Source of the DNA: Streptomyces sp. ALI-76-A
GTDB taxonomy: Bacteria; Actinomycetota; Actinomycetes; Streptomycetales; Streptomycetaceae
Assembly (NCBI RefSeq): GCF_030287445.1
Contig: NZ_JASVWB010000002.1
Location: 5,828,001 to 5,892,000, forward strand
Length of the DNA stretch: 64,000 bases
Direction: 5' to 3'
Shown: one piece after another, positions 25,427-33,505 of the stretch
Layout of the letters: each line of letters begins with the position of its first letter
Position numbering within the stretch: the first letter of the stretch is position 1
Notes under the pieces: model-generated
What the model saw: only the letters and a program-made list of their open reading frames with translations
Database searches by the model: none
Told to the model about the DNA's origin: nothing
Program-made: the position numbers and the translations under genes

Positions 25427-26664
25427 GCGGCCGCCGGCCCCCGTTCCTCCTCGCCCTCGTCCACACCTCCGCGGGCCTCCTCGCCACCCTCTCCCTCGCC
25501 GCCACCCTCTGGACCGGCCTCGACGAACGCGGGGTCGCCCTCGCCTTCGGGGTGCTGGTCACCGTCGGAGAGCTCACCCGGTGGGCCGGCACCCACGCCA
25601 GGGAGGCCGCGCCGCTCGGGGCCGCGGGCGCCCTGGCGTACGCGCTGCTGGGGGCGGACGCCGGGCAGCCGACGCGGCACGGGGCCCTCCAGGTCGTCGC
25701 CGTGGTGCTCGCCGCCTCCCTGCTCGGCAGCGTGCCGCACATCGCGCGCGGGCGGCCGACCCTCGACCACCTGGCCCGGCGGGTGCTCACCGTCGGGTTC
25801 GCCGCCGTGTGCTTCCAGCCCCTCCACCACCAGGGGACGTTCCAGGACTGGGGCTCCGCCCACGCCCTGCTGCTGCTCGCGCTGCTCGCCCTCACCGCGC
25901 TGTGCGACGCCGTGCTCGCCGCCGCGCTCGCGCACTCCCGGACCGGGTGGCCCTTCGGCCCGCTGCTGCGGGACGAACTGCGGGCGCTGCTCGGGATCGG
26001 GTCCGCCGTCTGCGCGACCGGCGCCGTGATGGCGCTGGCGGTGGCCGTGGCCGGACTGTGGGCGGTGCCCGTGTTCTCGTTGCCGCTGCTGCTCACCCAG
26101 CTGTCCTTCCGGCGGTACGCCGCCGTGCGGGCCACCTACCGGCAGACCATCGCCTCCCTGGCCCGGGCCACCGAGATCGCCGGGTACACCCCGGCCGGGC
26201 ACGCCCGCCGGGTCGCCGCGCTCAGCCTCGCCGTCGGCCGGGACCTCGGACTGTCCGGGCCCGAGCTCACCGTGCTGGAGTACGCGGCCCTCATGCACGA
26301 CATCGGGCAGCTGAGCCTCGTCGACCCCGTCCCGGCGGGCGCGACGGCCGGGCTGCCCCCGGCGGAGCAGCGGCGCATCGCCCTGCTCGGCGGGGCCGTC
26401 GTCCGGCAGACCGGGGTGAGCCCGCAGGTCGCGGCGGTCGTGGAACGGCAGGCCGACCCCTGGGCGGAGCAGCCGGTCGCCGCACGGATCGTGCGGGCTG
26501 TCAACGCGTACGAGGAGAAGGCCCGGGACGCCGGGCCCGGCGGACCGCTGAAGGCACTGGAGGAGCTGCGCCTGGCCGGTGCCGGGCAGTACGCGCCCGA
26601 GGTGGTGGAGGCGCTGGCCGGAGTCCTGTCGCGGGACTGTCTGACCCCGGTCCCCGCTGGGTAA
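25423..26664 (+). CDS. Degenerate HD-domain membrane protein (paired with HD-GYP gene)
   Basis: A 413-residue protein with the same architecture as its upstream neighbour: hydrophobic helices through residue ~230, then an HD-like region (about 245-400) with GHARRVAALSLAVGR and HDIGQLSL. The HHExxDGxGYP motif that defines HD-GYP enzymes is absent: the equivalent segment reads VVERQADPWAEQPVAARIV. Loss of metal ligands suggests a non-catalytic regulator or partner of the first protein. The ATG overlaps the upstream stop by ATGA, implying a coupled pair, possibly a heteromer. Confidence 0.83.
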   Translation: MSGRRPPFLLALVHTSAGLLATLSLAATLWTGLDERGVALAFGVLVTVGELTRWAGTHAREAAPLGAAGALAYALLGADAGQPTRHGALQVVAVVLAASLLGSVPHIARGRPTLDHLARRVLTVGFAAVCFQPLHHQGTFQDWGSAHALLLLALLALTALCDAVLAAALAHSRTGWPFGPLLRDELRALLGIGSAVCATGAVMALAVAVAGLWAVPVFSLPLLLTQLSFRRYAAVRATYRQTIASLARATEIAGYTPAGHARRVAALSLAVGRDLGLSGPELTVLEYAALMHDIGQLSLVDPVPAGATAGLPPAEQRRIALLGGAVVRQTGVSPQVAAVVERQADPWAEQPVAARIVRAVNAYEEKARDAGPGGPLKALEELRLAGAGQYAPEVVEALAGVLSRDCLTPVPAG

Positions 26665-26768
26665 CCCATGGGTAATGAGCGACGTTCCAGCCGTACGTGG
26701 TTGGATGCGAAGGAGAGTGTGTCCGGGGGCACAGCCAGCCCACTCCACGGAACTGGCAGGCGGGAATC

Positions 26769-27749
26769 GTGAGGATCTTCGGCAAGGGACGGAACCGGCC
26801 CTCCGCCTCCTGGCGGCAGGCCACAGACCGCGCGTTCACGCTGATCGGAGACGGTCGGTACGAGGACGCGGGCGCACTGCTGACGCGAGCCGCCGATCTC
26901 GAACCCTGGCTGTCGGAGTCCTGGTTCAACCTCGCCCTGCTGCACAAGTTCCGGCACGACTGGGAGCAGGCGCGGGCGGCGGGCCTGCGCGCCGTGGCCC
27001 TGCTCGACCGGGCGACGGGCGCACCCGACTGGTGGAACGTCGGCATCGCCGCCACCGCCCTGCAGGACTGGCCGCTGGCCCGGCGGGCCTGGCAGGCGTA
27101 CGGACTGCGGGTGCCCGGGGGTGCCACGGCGAACGGCGAGCCGCTCGGCATGGATCTCGGCAGCGCCGCCGTACGGCTGTCCCCGGAGGGGGAGGCCGAG
27201 GTGGTGTGGGGGCGGCGGCTGGACCCCGCCCGCGTCGAGGTGCTCTCGATCCCGCTGCCGTCGTCGGGGCGGCGCTGGGGCGAGGTCGTCCTGCACGACG
27301 GGGTGCCGCACGGCGAGCGCACCACGACCGCCGGGCACGCCTATCCGGTGTTCGACGAGATCGAGCTGTGGGCGCCGTCGCCGGTGCCGACGTGGGTGGT
27401 GCTGCTGGAGGCCGCCACCGAGGACGACCGGGACGCGCTGGAACAGCTGGCCGCGGACGCCGGCTTCGCCGCCGAGGACTGGTCCTCGTCCGTGCGGCTG
27501 CTGTGCCGGATGTGCTCCGAGTCGCGGATGCCGTCCGACGAGGGGGACGGGGAGCATCTCGACCCGCACGACCACAGCGAGCCGGGGCATCCCGGGCCGC
27601 TCGGACACCGGACCGACGGGCAGCTGTGGGTGCCGGAGCGGGAGTGCGGGCTGGCCGCGCCCGCCTCCCTGGTGCGCGGGCTGCTGGACGGCTGGGTCGC
27701 GGACAGCCCGGACTCCCGGGACTGGCGGGATCTCGAAGAGGTCTGCTGA
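26769..27749 (+). CDS. TPR-domain protein of unknown function
   Basis: A 326-residue soluble protein. The N-terminal ~100 residues contain two to three TPR-like helical hairpins ([57 protein letters not shown]). The rest is an alpha/beta domain without a recognised fold name, with a Cys/His-containing segment [20 protein letters not shown] around residues 245-268. A homologous protein sits in this position in other streptomycetes. The GTG start is chosen because it matches the family N-terminus (MRIFGKG); its ribosome binding site is weak. The peptide deformylase gene follows after 73 bp. Confidence 0.78.
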   Translation: MRIFGKGRNRPSASWRQATDRAFTLIGDGRYEDAGALLTRAADLEPWLSESWFNLALLHKFRHDWEQARAAGLRAVALLDRATGAPDWWNVGIAATALQDWPLARRAWQAYGLRVPGGATANGEPLGMDLGSAAVRLSPEGEAEVVWGRRLDPARVEVLSIPLPSSGRRWGEVVLHDGVPHGERTTTAGHAYPVFDEIELWAPSPVPTWVVLLEAATEDDRDALEQLAADAGFAAEDWSSSVRLLCRMCSESRMPSDEGDGEHLDPHDHSEPGHPGPLGHRTDGQLWVPERECGLAAPASLVRGLLDGWVADSPDSRDWRDLEEVC

Positions 27750-27822
27750 GCCGCCGACGCGGATCGCCGTACCCTGTATGCGCATCACACTCCCTGTTCA
27801 TCTAGGAAGGCGTACGTCGGTC

Positions 27823-28473
27823 ATGGCGCAGCAGGACACCGATCAGCAGCACGTAGGCGTGCTCCCCGTGGACGACGAGGGTTTCGTCATCGACACCGAG
27901 GACTGCGAGGAGCGCGAGAGCGCCTGGCGGGAGCGCGGCACCTCGCGGCCGATCACGGTCGTCGGAAACCCGGTGCTGCACAAGGAGTGCAAGGACGTCA
28001 CCGGGTTCGGCGCGGAGCTGGACCAGCTGGTCGCGGACATGTTCGCCTCGCAGCGCACCGCCGAGGGCGTGGGCCTGGCCGCCAACCAGATCGGTGTCGA
28101 CCTGAAGGTCTTCGTGTACGACTGCCTGGACGACGAGGGCAAGCGGCACGTCGGTGTCGTGTGCAACCCGAAGGTGGTCGACCTGCCCGCCGACACGCGC
28201 CGGCTGGACGACAGCAACGAGGGCTGTCTGTCGGTGCCCACCGCGTACGCGCCGCTCGCCCGCCCGGACTACGCCGAGGTGACCGGGCAGGACGAGCGGG
28301 GCAATCCGATCAAGGTGCGCGGCACCGGCTACTTCGCCCGGTGTTTGCAGCACGAGACCGATCACCTGTACGGGTACCTCTACATCGACCGGCTTTCCAA
28401 GCGCGAACGCAAGGACGCGCTGCGGCAGATGGCCGAGAACGAGCCCCGCTACCCCGTGGTCGCCAACGACTGA
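27823..28473 (+). CDS. def: Peptide deformylase
   Basis: A 216-residue Fe/Zn-dependent deformylase removing the formyl group from nascent protein N-termini. All three motifs are intact: [10 protein letters not shown] (about residues 84-93), EGCLSVP with the metal-binding Cys (about 132-138), and QHETDHL with two His (about 175-181). The first 45 residues are an acidic N-terminal extension beyond the usual family core. The ATG chosen has AGGAAGG twelve bases upstream. A strong hairpin follows the gene. Confidence 0.95.
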   Translation: MAQQDTDQQHVGVLPVDDEGFVIDTEDCEERESAWRERGTSRPITVVGNPVLHKECKDVTGFGAELDQLVADMFASQRTAEGVGLAANQIGVDLKVFVYDCLDDEGKRHVGVVCNPKVVDLPADTRRLDDSNEGCLSVPTAYAPLARPDYAEVTGQDERGNPIKVRGTGYFARCLQHETDHLYGYLYIDRLSKRERKDALRQMAENEPRYPVVAND

Positions 28474-28504
28474 GGCCCCTCGGACCTCACCGACTCCCTT
28501 CCGC

Positions 28505-28544
28505 ACGGCGCTTGTTCGCGAACCCCTTCCCGAACAGGCGCCGT
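28505..28544 (+). terminator. Terminator of def
   Basis: A 14-bp stem (ACGGCGCTTGTTCG with CGAACAGGCGCCGT, one G-T pair) around a 12-nt loop starts 32 bp after the deformylase stop. The remaining 220 bp up to the terpene synthase start hold its promoter, with no repeat or operator that I recognise. Confidence 0.85.
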
Positions 28545-28763
28545 TCGCCTGTCCGTCGCACGTTCGATCGCTTCTGCTCCTCTGGTGATCCCGAACCAGT
28601 CACGCACGGGGAGAATCTCGGCGTTGTGGGGTAGCGAATGGAGCAAATCCGTTCCCAGAGCGGTCAGTTGTGGTGCTGAATGGGGTGTGCGGGGATACGC
28701 AACGGCGCACGCCCGGCACAGCGGGAGGGGCGTGCGCGACTGGCGGCTGGAAGGGGTTTGTTC

Positions 28764-29849
28764 GTGCCTGCTTTCCCACACAGCACCACATCGACGCCGA
28801 CGGCGGTCGCGGTTCCACCATCGCTCTCTCTCCCGGTGATCGAGGCAGCGTTTCCCAGGCAACTGCACCCGTATTGGCCCAGGCTCCAGGAGAAGACCCG
28901 AACCTGGCTACTGGAAAAACGGCTCATGCCGGCGGACAAGGTCGCGGAATATGCCGACGGCCTGTGCTACACCGACCTCATGGCGGGGTACTACCTGGGT
29001 GCCCCCGACGAGGTCCTCCAGGCGATAGCCGACTACAGCGCGTGGTTCTTCGTCTGGGACGACCGCCATGACCGCGACATCGTGCACGGCCGCCCGGCCG
29101 CCTGGCGGCGGCTCAGGCTCCGGTTGCACGCGGCCCTCGACGCGCCCCGGGAGTATCTGCGTCACGAGGATCCGCTGGTCGCCGGGTTCGCCGACAGCGT
29201 GGTGCGGCTGTACTCGTTCCTGCCCGGGTCCTGGAACGCCCGCTTCGCCCGCCACTTCCACGAGGTGATCGAGGCGTACGACCGGGAGTTCCACAACCGC
29301 ACTCAGGGCATCGTCCCGACCGTGCAGGAATACCTGGCACTGCGCCGCCTCACCTTCGCGCACTGGATCTGGACCGATCTGCTGGAGCCGAGCGCCGGCT
29401 GCGCACTGCCGGACCACGTCCGTAACCACCCGGCATATCGGCGGGCGGCACTGCTGAGCCAGGAATTCGCGGCCTGGTACAACGACCTCTGTTCGCTGCC
29501 GAAGGAAATAGCGGGCGACGAGGTGCACAATCTCGGAATCAGTCTCATCAAACACGAGGGACTGACCCTGGAAGAAGCGGTCACGGAGATGCGGCGGCGG
29601 GTCAAGGAATGCGTGTCCGGATTCCTCGTCGCCGAACGGGAAGCGCTGCGGTTCTCCGAGGACCTCGACGACGGAACAGTGCAGGGAAAGGAACTGAGCG
29701 CCGCCGTGCGGGCCTGCGTCTGCAATATGCGGAACTGGTTCAGCACCGTCTACTGGTTCCACCACGAGTCCGGCCGGTACCGGGTCGACAGCTGGGACGA
29801 CCGGGCCACGCCCCCGTACGTCAACAACGAAGCGGCAGGTGAGAAATGA
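28764..29849 (+). CDS. cyc1: Epi-isozizaene synthase (sesquiterpene cyclase)
   Basis: A 361-residue class I terpene cyclase, the same length as the S. coelicolor epi-isozizaene synthase, converting farnesyl diphosphate to epi-isozizaene. The aspartate-rich DDRHD motif is at residues 99-103 and the second metal triad NDLCSLPKE near 240-248; [11 protein letters not shown] and [11 protein letters not shown] around the active site are present. The GTG start (VPAFPHSTT) has GGAAGGGG seven bases upstream and gives exactly the family length. The stop overlaps the P450 gene (ATGA), so the two form the albaflavenone operon. Confidence 0.95.
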   Translation: MPAFPHSTTSTPTAVAVPPSLSLPVIEAAFPRQLHPYWPRLQEKTRTWLLEKRLMPADKVAEYADGLCYTDLMAGYYLGAPDEVLQAIADYSAWFFVWDDRHDRDIVHGRPAAWRRLRLRLHAALDAPREYLRHEDPLVAGFADSVVRLYSFLPGSWNARFARHFHEVIEAYDREFHNRTQGIVPTVQEYLALRRLTFAHWIWTDLLEPSAGCALPDHVRNHPAYRRAALLSQEFAAWYNDLCSLPKEIAGDEVHNLGISLIKHEGLTLEEAVTEMRRRVKECVSGFLVAEREALRFSEDLDDGTVQGKELSAAVRACVCNMRNWFSTVYWFHHESGRYRVDSWDDRATPPYVNNEAAGEK

Positions 29850-31213
29850 CCGTCGAATCCGTGCAGTCCGATGCGTCCCCGGCCCAGGAGCCGCCCGAGC
29901 CGACCCTCGCACGCGGCGGGGTCCCCGGACTCGGCCACGGCTGGAAGCTCGTCCGCGACCCACTGGGCTTCCTGGCCCGGCTGCGGGACGACGGCGACCT
30001 GGTCCGGCTGCGGCTCGGCCCGAAGACCGTGTACGCCGTCACCGCGCCGCACCTGGTCGGCGACATGCTCACGAGCCCCGGCTACGAGATCGGCGGGCCG
30101 CTCTGGGACACCCTGGACGTGCTGCTCGGCAAGGGCGTGGCGACCAGCAACGGGCCGCTGCACCGGCGCCAGCGGCAGACCATCCAGCCCTCGTTCCGCA
30201 AGGACGTCATCCACGAGTACGAGCGGGTCATGGTCGAGGAGTCGCTCGCCTTCGCGGGGCGCTGGCAGCCGGGGGACACCGTCGACGTCACCTCGGAGGC
30301 GTTCCGGGTGGGCGTGCGGATGACGGCCCGGTGCTTCCTGCAGATCGAGCACATCGACGACCTGGCCGAGCGGCTGAGCGCCGCCCTCGCCACGGTGTTC
30401 GGCGGCATGTACCGGCGGATGATCCTCTCCTTCGGCCCGTTCTACCGGCTGCCGCTTCCCACCCACCGGGAATTCGACCGGGCGCTGGCCGAATTGCATC
30501 GGCTGGCCGACGAGGTCATTGCCCAGCGCCGGGCCGCCGCCGAGAATCCGGACGATTTGCTGACCGCCTTGCTGGAGGCAAAGGACGAGAATGGTGAACC
30601 AGTCAACTATCAGGAGGTGCACGACCAGGTCATAGCGATTCTCACCCCGGGCAGCGAAACAGTGGGGTCCCAGTTGATGTGGATCTTGCAGTTGCTGGCG
30701 GAACACCCGGAACAGGCGGACCGGGTGAGCGAGGAGGTGAAATCTGTGGTGGGCGACCGGCCGATCACATTCGGCGATCTCCGGAAGCTCACACACACGA
30801 ACAATGTCGTCACCGAGGCCCTGCGGATACGGCCCGCCGTGTGGATTCTGACACGGCGGGCCATGGCCGAGACCGAACTCGGCGGGTATCGCATTCCGGC
30901 CGGAGCGGACATCGTGTACAGCCCGCTCGCCCTCCAGCGGGATCCGCGGTCCTACCAGCAGCACCTCGACTTCGACCCGGACCGCTGGCTCCCGGGCAAC
31001 TCCCGGGAGGTGCCGAAGTACGCGATGAGCCCCTTCAGCGCGGGCAACCGCAAATGCCCGGCCGACCACTTCTCGGTGGCCGAACTCGGCATCATCCTCG
31101 CGACGGTGATTCCGAAGTGGCGCTTCGAACGCCTGCCGACGGCCGACGAGTCGACCCGGGTGGGGATCACCCTGCGGCCCAAGCGACTGCTGCTGAAGGC
31201 GGTGCCCCGGTGA
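29846..31213 (+). CDS. cyp170A1: Cytochrome P450 CYP170A1, albaflavenone synthase
   Basis: A 455-residue soluble P450 oxidising epi-isozizaene in two steps to albaflavenone. The heme loop is [13 protein letters not shown] with the axial Cys at 404; the usual Gly two positions after Cys is replaced (C-P-A-D). The ExxR motif is seen in TEALRIRP, and the I-helix carries [11 protein letters not shown] rather than the usual AGxDT. S. coelicolor CYP170A1 is known to be bifunctional with a second farnesene synthase activity from a separate site in the helical part; the region [17 protein letters not shown] here is where such acidic motifs might lie (inference). It is translationally coupled to the cyclase. 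Confidence 0.94.
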   Translation: MTVESVQSDASPAQEPPEPTLARGGVPGLGHGWKLVRDPLGFLARLRDDGDLVRLRLGPKTVYAVTAPHLVGDMLTSPGYEIGGPLWDTLDVLLGKGVATSNGPLHRRQRQTIQPSFRKDVIHEYERVMVEESLAFAGRWQPGDTVDVTSEAFRVGVRMTARCFLQIEHIDDLAERLSAALATVFGGMYRRMILSFGPFYRLPLPTHREFDRALAELHRLADEVIAQRRAAAENPDDLLTALLEAKDENGEPVNYQEVHDQVIAILTPGSETVGSQLMWILQLLAEHPEQADRVSEEVKSVVGDRPITFGDLRKLTHTNNVVTEALRIRPAVWILTRRAMAETELGGYRIPAGADIVYSPLALQRDPRSYQQHLDFDPDRWLPGNSREVPKYAMSPFSAGNRKCPADHFSVAELGIILATVIPKWRFERLPTADESTRVGITLRPKRLLLKAVPR

Positions 31214-31245
31214 CGGGCCGGCGGTGAGGAACCGGAGGTGACGGG

Positions 31246-32244
31246 TCAGGCGGCGTCCGAGCCGGCCCCGGCCGCCGGTTCCGGCGCGATCTCCGGTCCC
31301 CGGAACGTGCGCCGGTAGGCGTTCGGGGTGGTCCCCACCGCCCGGACGAACTGGTGGCGCAGCGCGGCCGCGTTGCCGAACCCTGTTCGACCGGCGATCG
31401 CGTCCACCGTCTCGTCCGTCACCTCCAGCAGCCGCTGGGCCAGCAGCACACGCTGGCGCAGGATCCAGCGGTAGGGAGTCGTCCCCGTCTCCTGCTGGAA
31501 GCGACGGGCGAAGGTGCGCGGTGACATGTGCGCGAGCTCGGCGAGCTGCTCGACGGTGACCTCCTCGTCCAGGTGCCGCTCCATCCACACGAGCACCTCA
31601 CCGACGGTGTCGCACTGCGAGCGGGGCAGCGGCCGCTCGATGTACTGGGCCTGGCCGCCGTCCCGGTGCGGCGGGACGACCATCCGCCGGGCGATCTTGT
31701 TGGCGACCTCCGGCCCCTGTTCCTTGCGCACGATGTGCAGACAGGCGTCGATCCCGGCGGCGGTCCCGGCCGAGGTGATCACCGGGTCCTCGTCGACGTA
31801 CAGCACGTCGGGCTCGACGGTCAGCCGCGGGTACGCCCGGGCCAGCGCGTCCACGTGATGCCAGTGCACGGTGCAGCGCCGGCCGTCGAGCAGTCCGGCC
31901 GCCGCGAGCACGAAGACGCCGGAGCAGACGCTGAGCACCCGCGCCCCGCGGTCGACACCGCGCCGCAGGGCGGCCAGCATCTCGGGCGGGAAGACGCGGG
32001 TCTCGTAGTCGGCCCCGGCGGGTACGGCGATCAGGTCGGCCGACTCCAGCCGGTCCAGGCCGTGCTCGATCCGCATGGAGAAGCCTCCGCGCGAGCTGAG
32101 TGTGGGGCCCTCGGCCGAGGCGACCGCGAAGTCGTACACGGGCAGGCCGTCGTCGCTGCGGTCGGTGCCGAAGACCTCGCAGATGACGCCGAGTTCGAAT
32201 GGGTTCACGCCGTCGAGGACGACGGCGGCCACGTTCTGGAGCAT
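31246..32244 (-). CDS. nrdS: AraC-family regulator with DJ-1/PfpI-like domain, probable NrdS
   Basis: A 332-residue regulator of the GlxA type. Residues 1-170 form a DJ-1/PfpI-like domain with CSGVFVLAAAGLLDG (Cys near 107); residues ~210-310 form an AraC double helix-turn-helix (VTVEQLAELAHMSPRTFARRFQ and a second HTH ending TTPNAYRRTF). It lies downstream of nrdA-nrdB on the same strand, as the AraC-like nrdS of the S. coelicolor nrdABS operon does, and is named on that basis. A 247-bp gap and a small opposite-strand ORF separate it from nrdB. It converges on the P450 gene. Confidence 0.75.
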   Translation of the reverse strand: MLQNVAAVVLDGVNPFELGVICEVFGTDRSDDGLPVYDFAVASAEGPTLSSRGGFSMRIEHGLDRLESADLIAVPAGADYETRVFPPEMLAALRRGVDRGARVLSVCSGVFVLAAAGLLDGRRCTVHWHHVDALARAYPRLTVEPDVLYVDEDPVITSAGTAAGIDACLHIVRKEQGPEVANKIARRMVVPPHRDGGQAQYIERPLPRSQCDTVGEVLVWMERHLDEEVTVEQLAELAHMSPRTFARRFQQETGTTPYRWILRQRVLLAQRLLEVTDETVDAIAGRTGFGNAAALRHQFVRAVGTTPNAYRRTFRGPEIAPEPAAGAGSDAA

Positions 32245-32287
32245 GCTGCAAGTGTGCCCCGGATGTGGCAGTAAATCGAGGGCTCAC

Positions 32288-32299
32288 GGCAGTCCTGCC
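32288..32299. promoter_or_regulatory. Palindrome between probable nrdS and the small membrane ORF
   Basis: GGCAGTCCTGCC (arms GGCAG/CTGCC) lies 44 bp upstream of the nrdS start. A further TGGCAG half-site occurs at about 32267. On the minus strand it gives TGGCAGGACT, close to but not matching the AdpA-type TGGCSNGWWY consensus. It is a candidate autoregulatory site for the adjacent AraC-family gene. Confidence 0.4.
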
Positions 32300-32336
32300 A
32301 CTGTTGGTCAGGAGTGTGGGGCGCGACAGTGGTGTC

Positions 32337-32579
32337 ATGACTACAGCAGAGACACAAGGACTGATCGGAATGCTCACCGTCCTCGGACTCCTCGTCCTCC
32401 TGGTCCTCCCGGCGGTGATCGGGATCGCGCACGACAGGCGCGTCGACCGTCGGATCAGGGAGGCCCAGGAGGCCCGTGAGGGCTACGAGGATCAGAAGTC
32501 CTCGTCCAGGTCCACGGTGCCCTCCACCGCGACCTGGTACGCGGACGGCCGCCGCTCGAAGAAGTTGGTCAGCTCCTGA
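32337..32579 (+). CDS. Small putative membrane protein overlapping the nrdB 3' end
   Basis: An 80-residue frame starting at ATG, with a single hydrophobic helix (GMLTVLGLLVLLVLPAVIG, about residues 11-29) followed by a charged amphipathic stretch (HDRRVDRRIREAQEAREG). The first half looks like a genuine small membrane protein with Streptomyces-type codon use. The last ~29 codons overlap the 3' end of nrdB on the other strand. No Shine-Dalgarno is obvious. If real, it interrupts the nrdB-nrdS spacing; the function is unknown. Confidence 0.5.
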   Translation: MTTAETQGLIGMLTVLGLLVLLVLPAVIGIAHDRRVDRRIREAQEAREGYEDQKSSSRSTVPSTATWYADGRRSKKLVSS

Positions 32580-33505
32580 ACCCCCTGGAGCTCCATGAAG
32601 GAGAAGGGGTTCTCCGAGCCGTACACCGGGGCGAAGCCGAGGCGTGTGAGGCGCTGGTCGGCGACGCACTCCAGGTACTGCCGCATGGAGTCGGTGTTCA
32701 TCCCCGGGAGGCCGTCACCGCACAGGTCGCGCGCGAACTGAAGCTCGGCCTCGACGGCCTCCCCCAGCATCTCGGTGACCTGCCGGCACAGCTCGTCGTC
32801 GAACAGCTCCGGCTCCTCCTTGCGGACGGTGTCCACCACGTCGAAGGCGAAGCTCATGTGCATGGTCTCGTCCCGGAACACCCAGTTGGTGCCGGTCGCC
32901 AGGCCGTGCAGCAGGCCCCGGCCGCGGAACCAGTAGACGTACGCGAAGGCGCCGTAGAAGAACAGGCCCTCGATGCACGCGGCGAAGCAGATGAGGTTGA
33001 GCAGGAAGCGGCGGCGGTCGGAGCGGGTCTCCAGGCGGTCCAGCTGTTCCACCTCGTTGATCCACTTGAAGCAGAAGCCGGCCTTCTCGCGGATGGACGG
33101 GATGTTCTCCACCGCGTCGAAGGCGGCCGCCCGGTCCTCGGGGTCCGGCAGGTAGGTGTCCAGCAGGGTCAGGTAGAACTGGACGTGCACCGCTTCCTCG
33201 AAGAGCTGCCTGGAGAGATACAGGCGTGCCTCGGGGGAGTTGATGTGCTTGTACAGGGTGAGCACCAGGTTGTTGGCGACGATCGAGTCGCCCGTCGCGA
33301 AGAACGCGACCAGGCGGCCGATCAGGTGCTGCTCGCCCGGTGACAGCTTCGCGAGGTCGGTGACGTCGGAGTGGAGGTCGACCTCCTCCACGGTCCAGGT
33401 GTTCTTGATGGCGTCCCGGTAGCGCTCGTAGAAGTCGGGGTAGCGCATGGGGCGCAGGGTGAGTTCGAAGCCGGGGTCGAGAAGGTTCTTCACGGTGGAG
33501 CTCAT
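32492..33505 (-). CDS. nrdB: Ribonucleotide reductase class Ia, small subunit
   Basis: A 337-residue subunit carrying the di-iron/tyrosyl-radical centre of class Ia ribonucleotide reductase. Iron ligands are visible in the FEEAVHVQFY segment (Glu, His), in CIEGLFFYGAF (Glu) and in FRDETMHMSF (Glu, His). The C-terminal tail ending VDLDEDF would dock on NrdA. The ATG overlaps the nrdA stop (TGATG); GTG one codon earlier is also possible and would overlap by four bases. Together with NrdA it makes deoxyribonucleotides aerobically. The subunits are co-transcribed downstream of a cobalamin riboswitch. Confidence 0.93.
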   Translation of the reverse strand: MSSTVKNLLDPGFELTLRPMRYPDFYERYRDAIKNTWTVEEVDLHSDVTDLAKLSPGEQHLIGRLVAFFATGDSIVANNLVLTLYKHINSPEARLYLSRQLFEEAVHVQFYLTLLDTYLPDPEDRAAAFDAVENIPSIREKAGFCFKWINEVEQLDRLETRSDRRRFLLNLICFAACIEGLFFYGAFAYVYWFRGRGLLHGLATGTNWVFRDETMHMSFAFDVVDTVRKEEPELFDDELCRQVTEMLGEAVEAELQFARDLCGDGLPGMNTDSMRQYLECVADQRLTRLGFAPVYGSENPFSFMELQGVQELTNFFERRPSAYQVAVEGTVDLDEDF

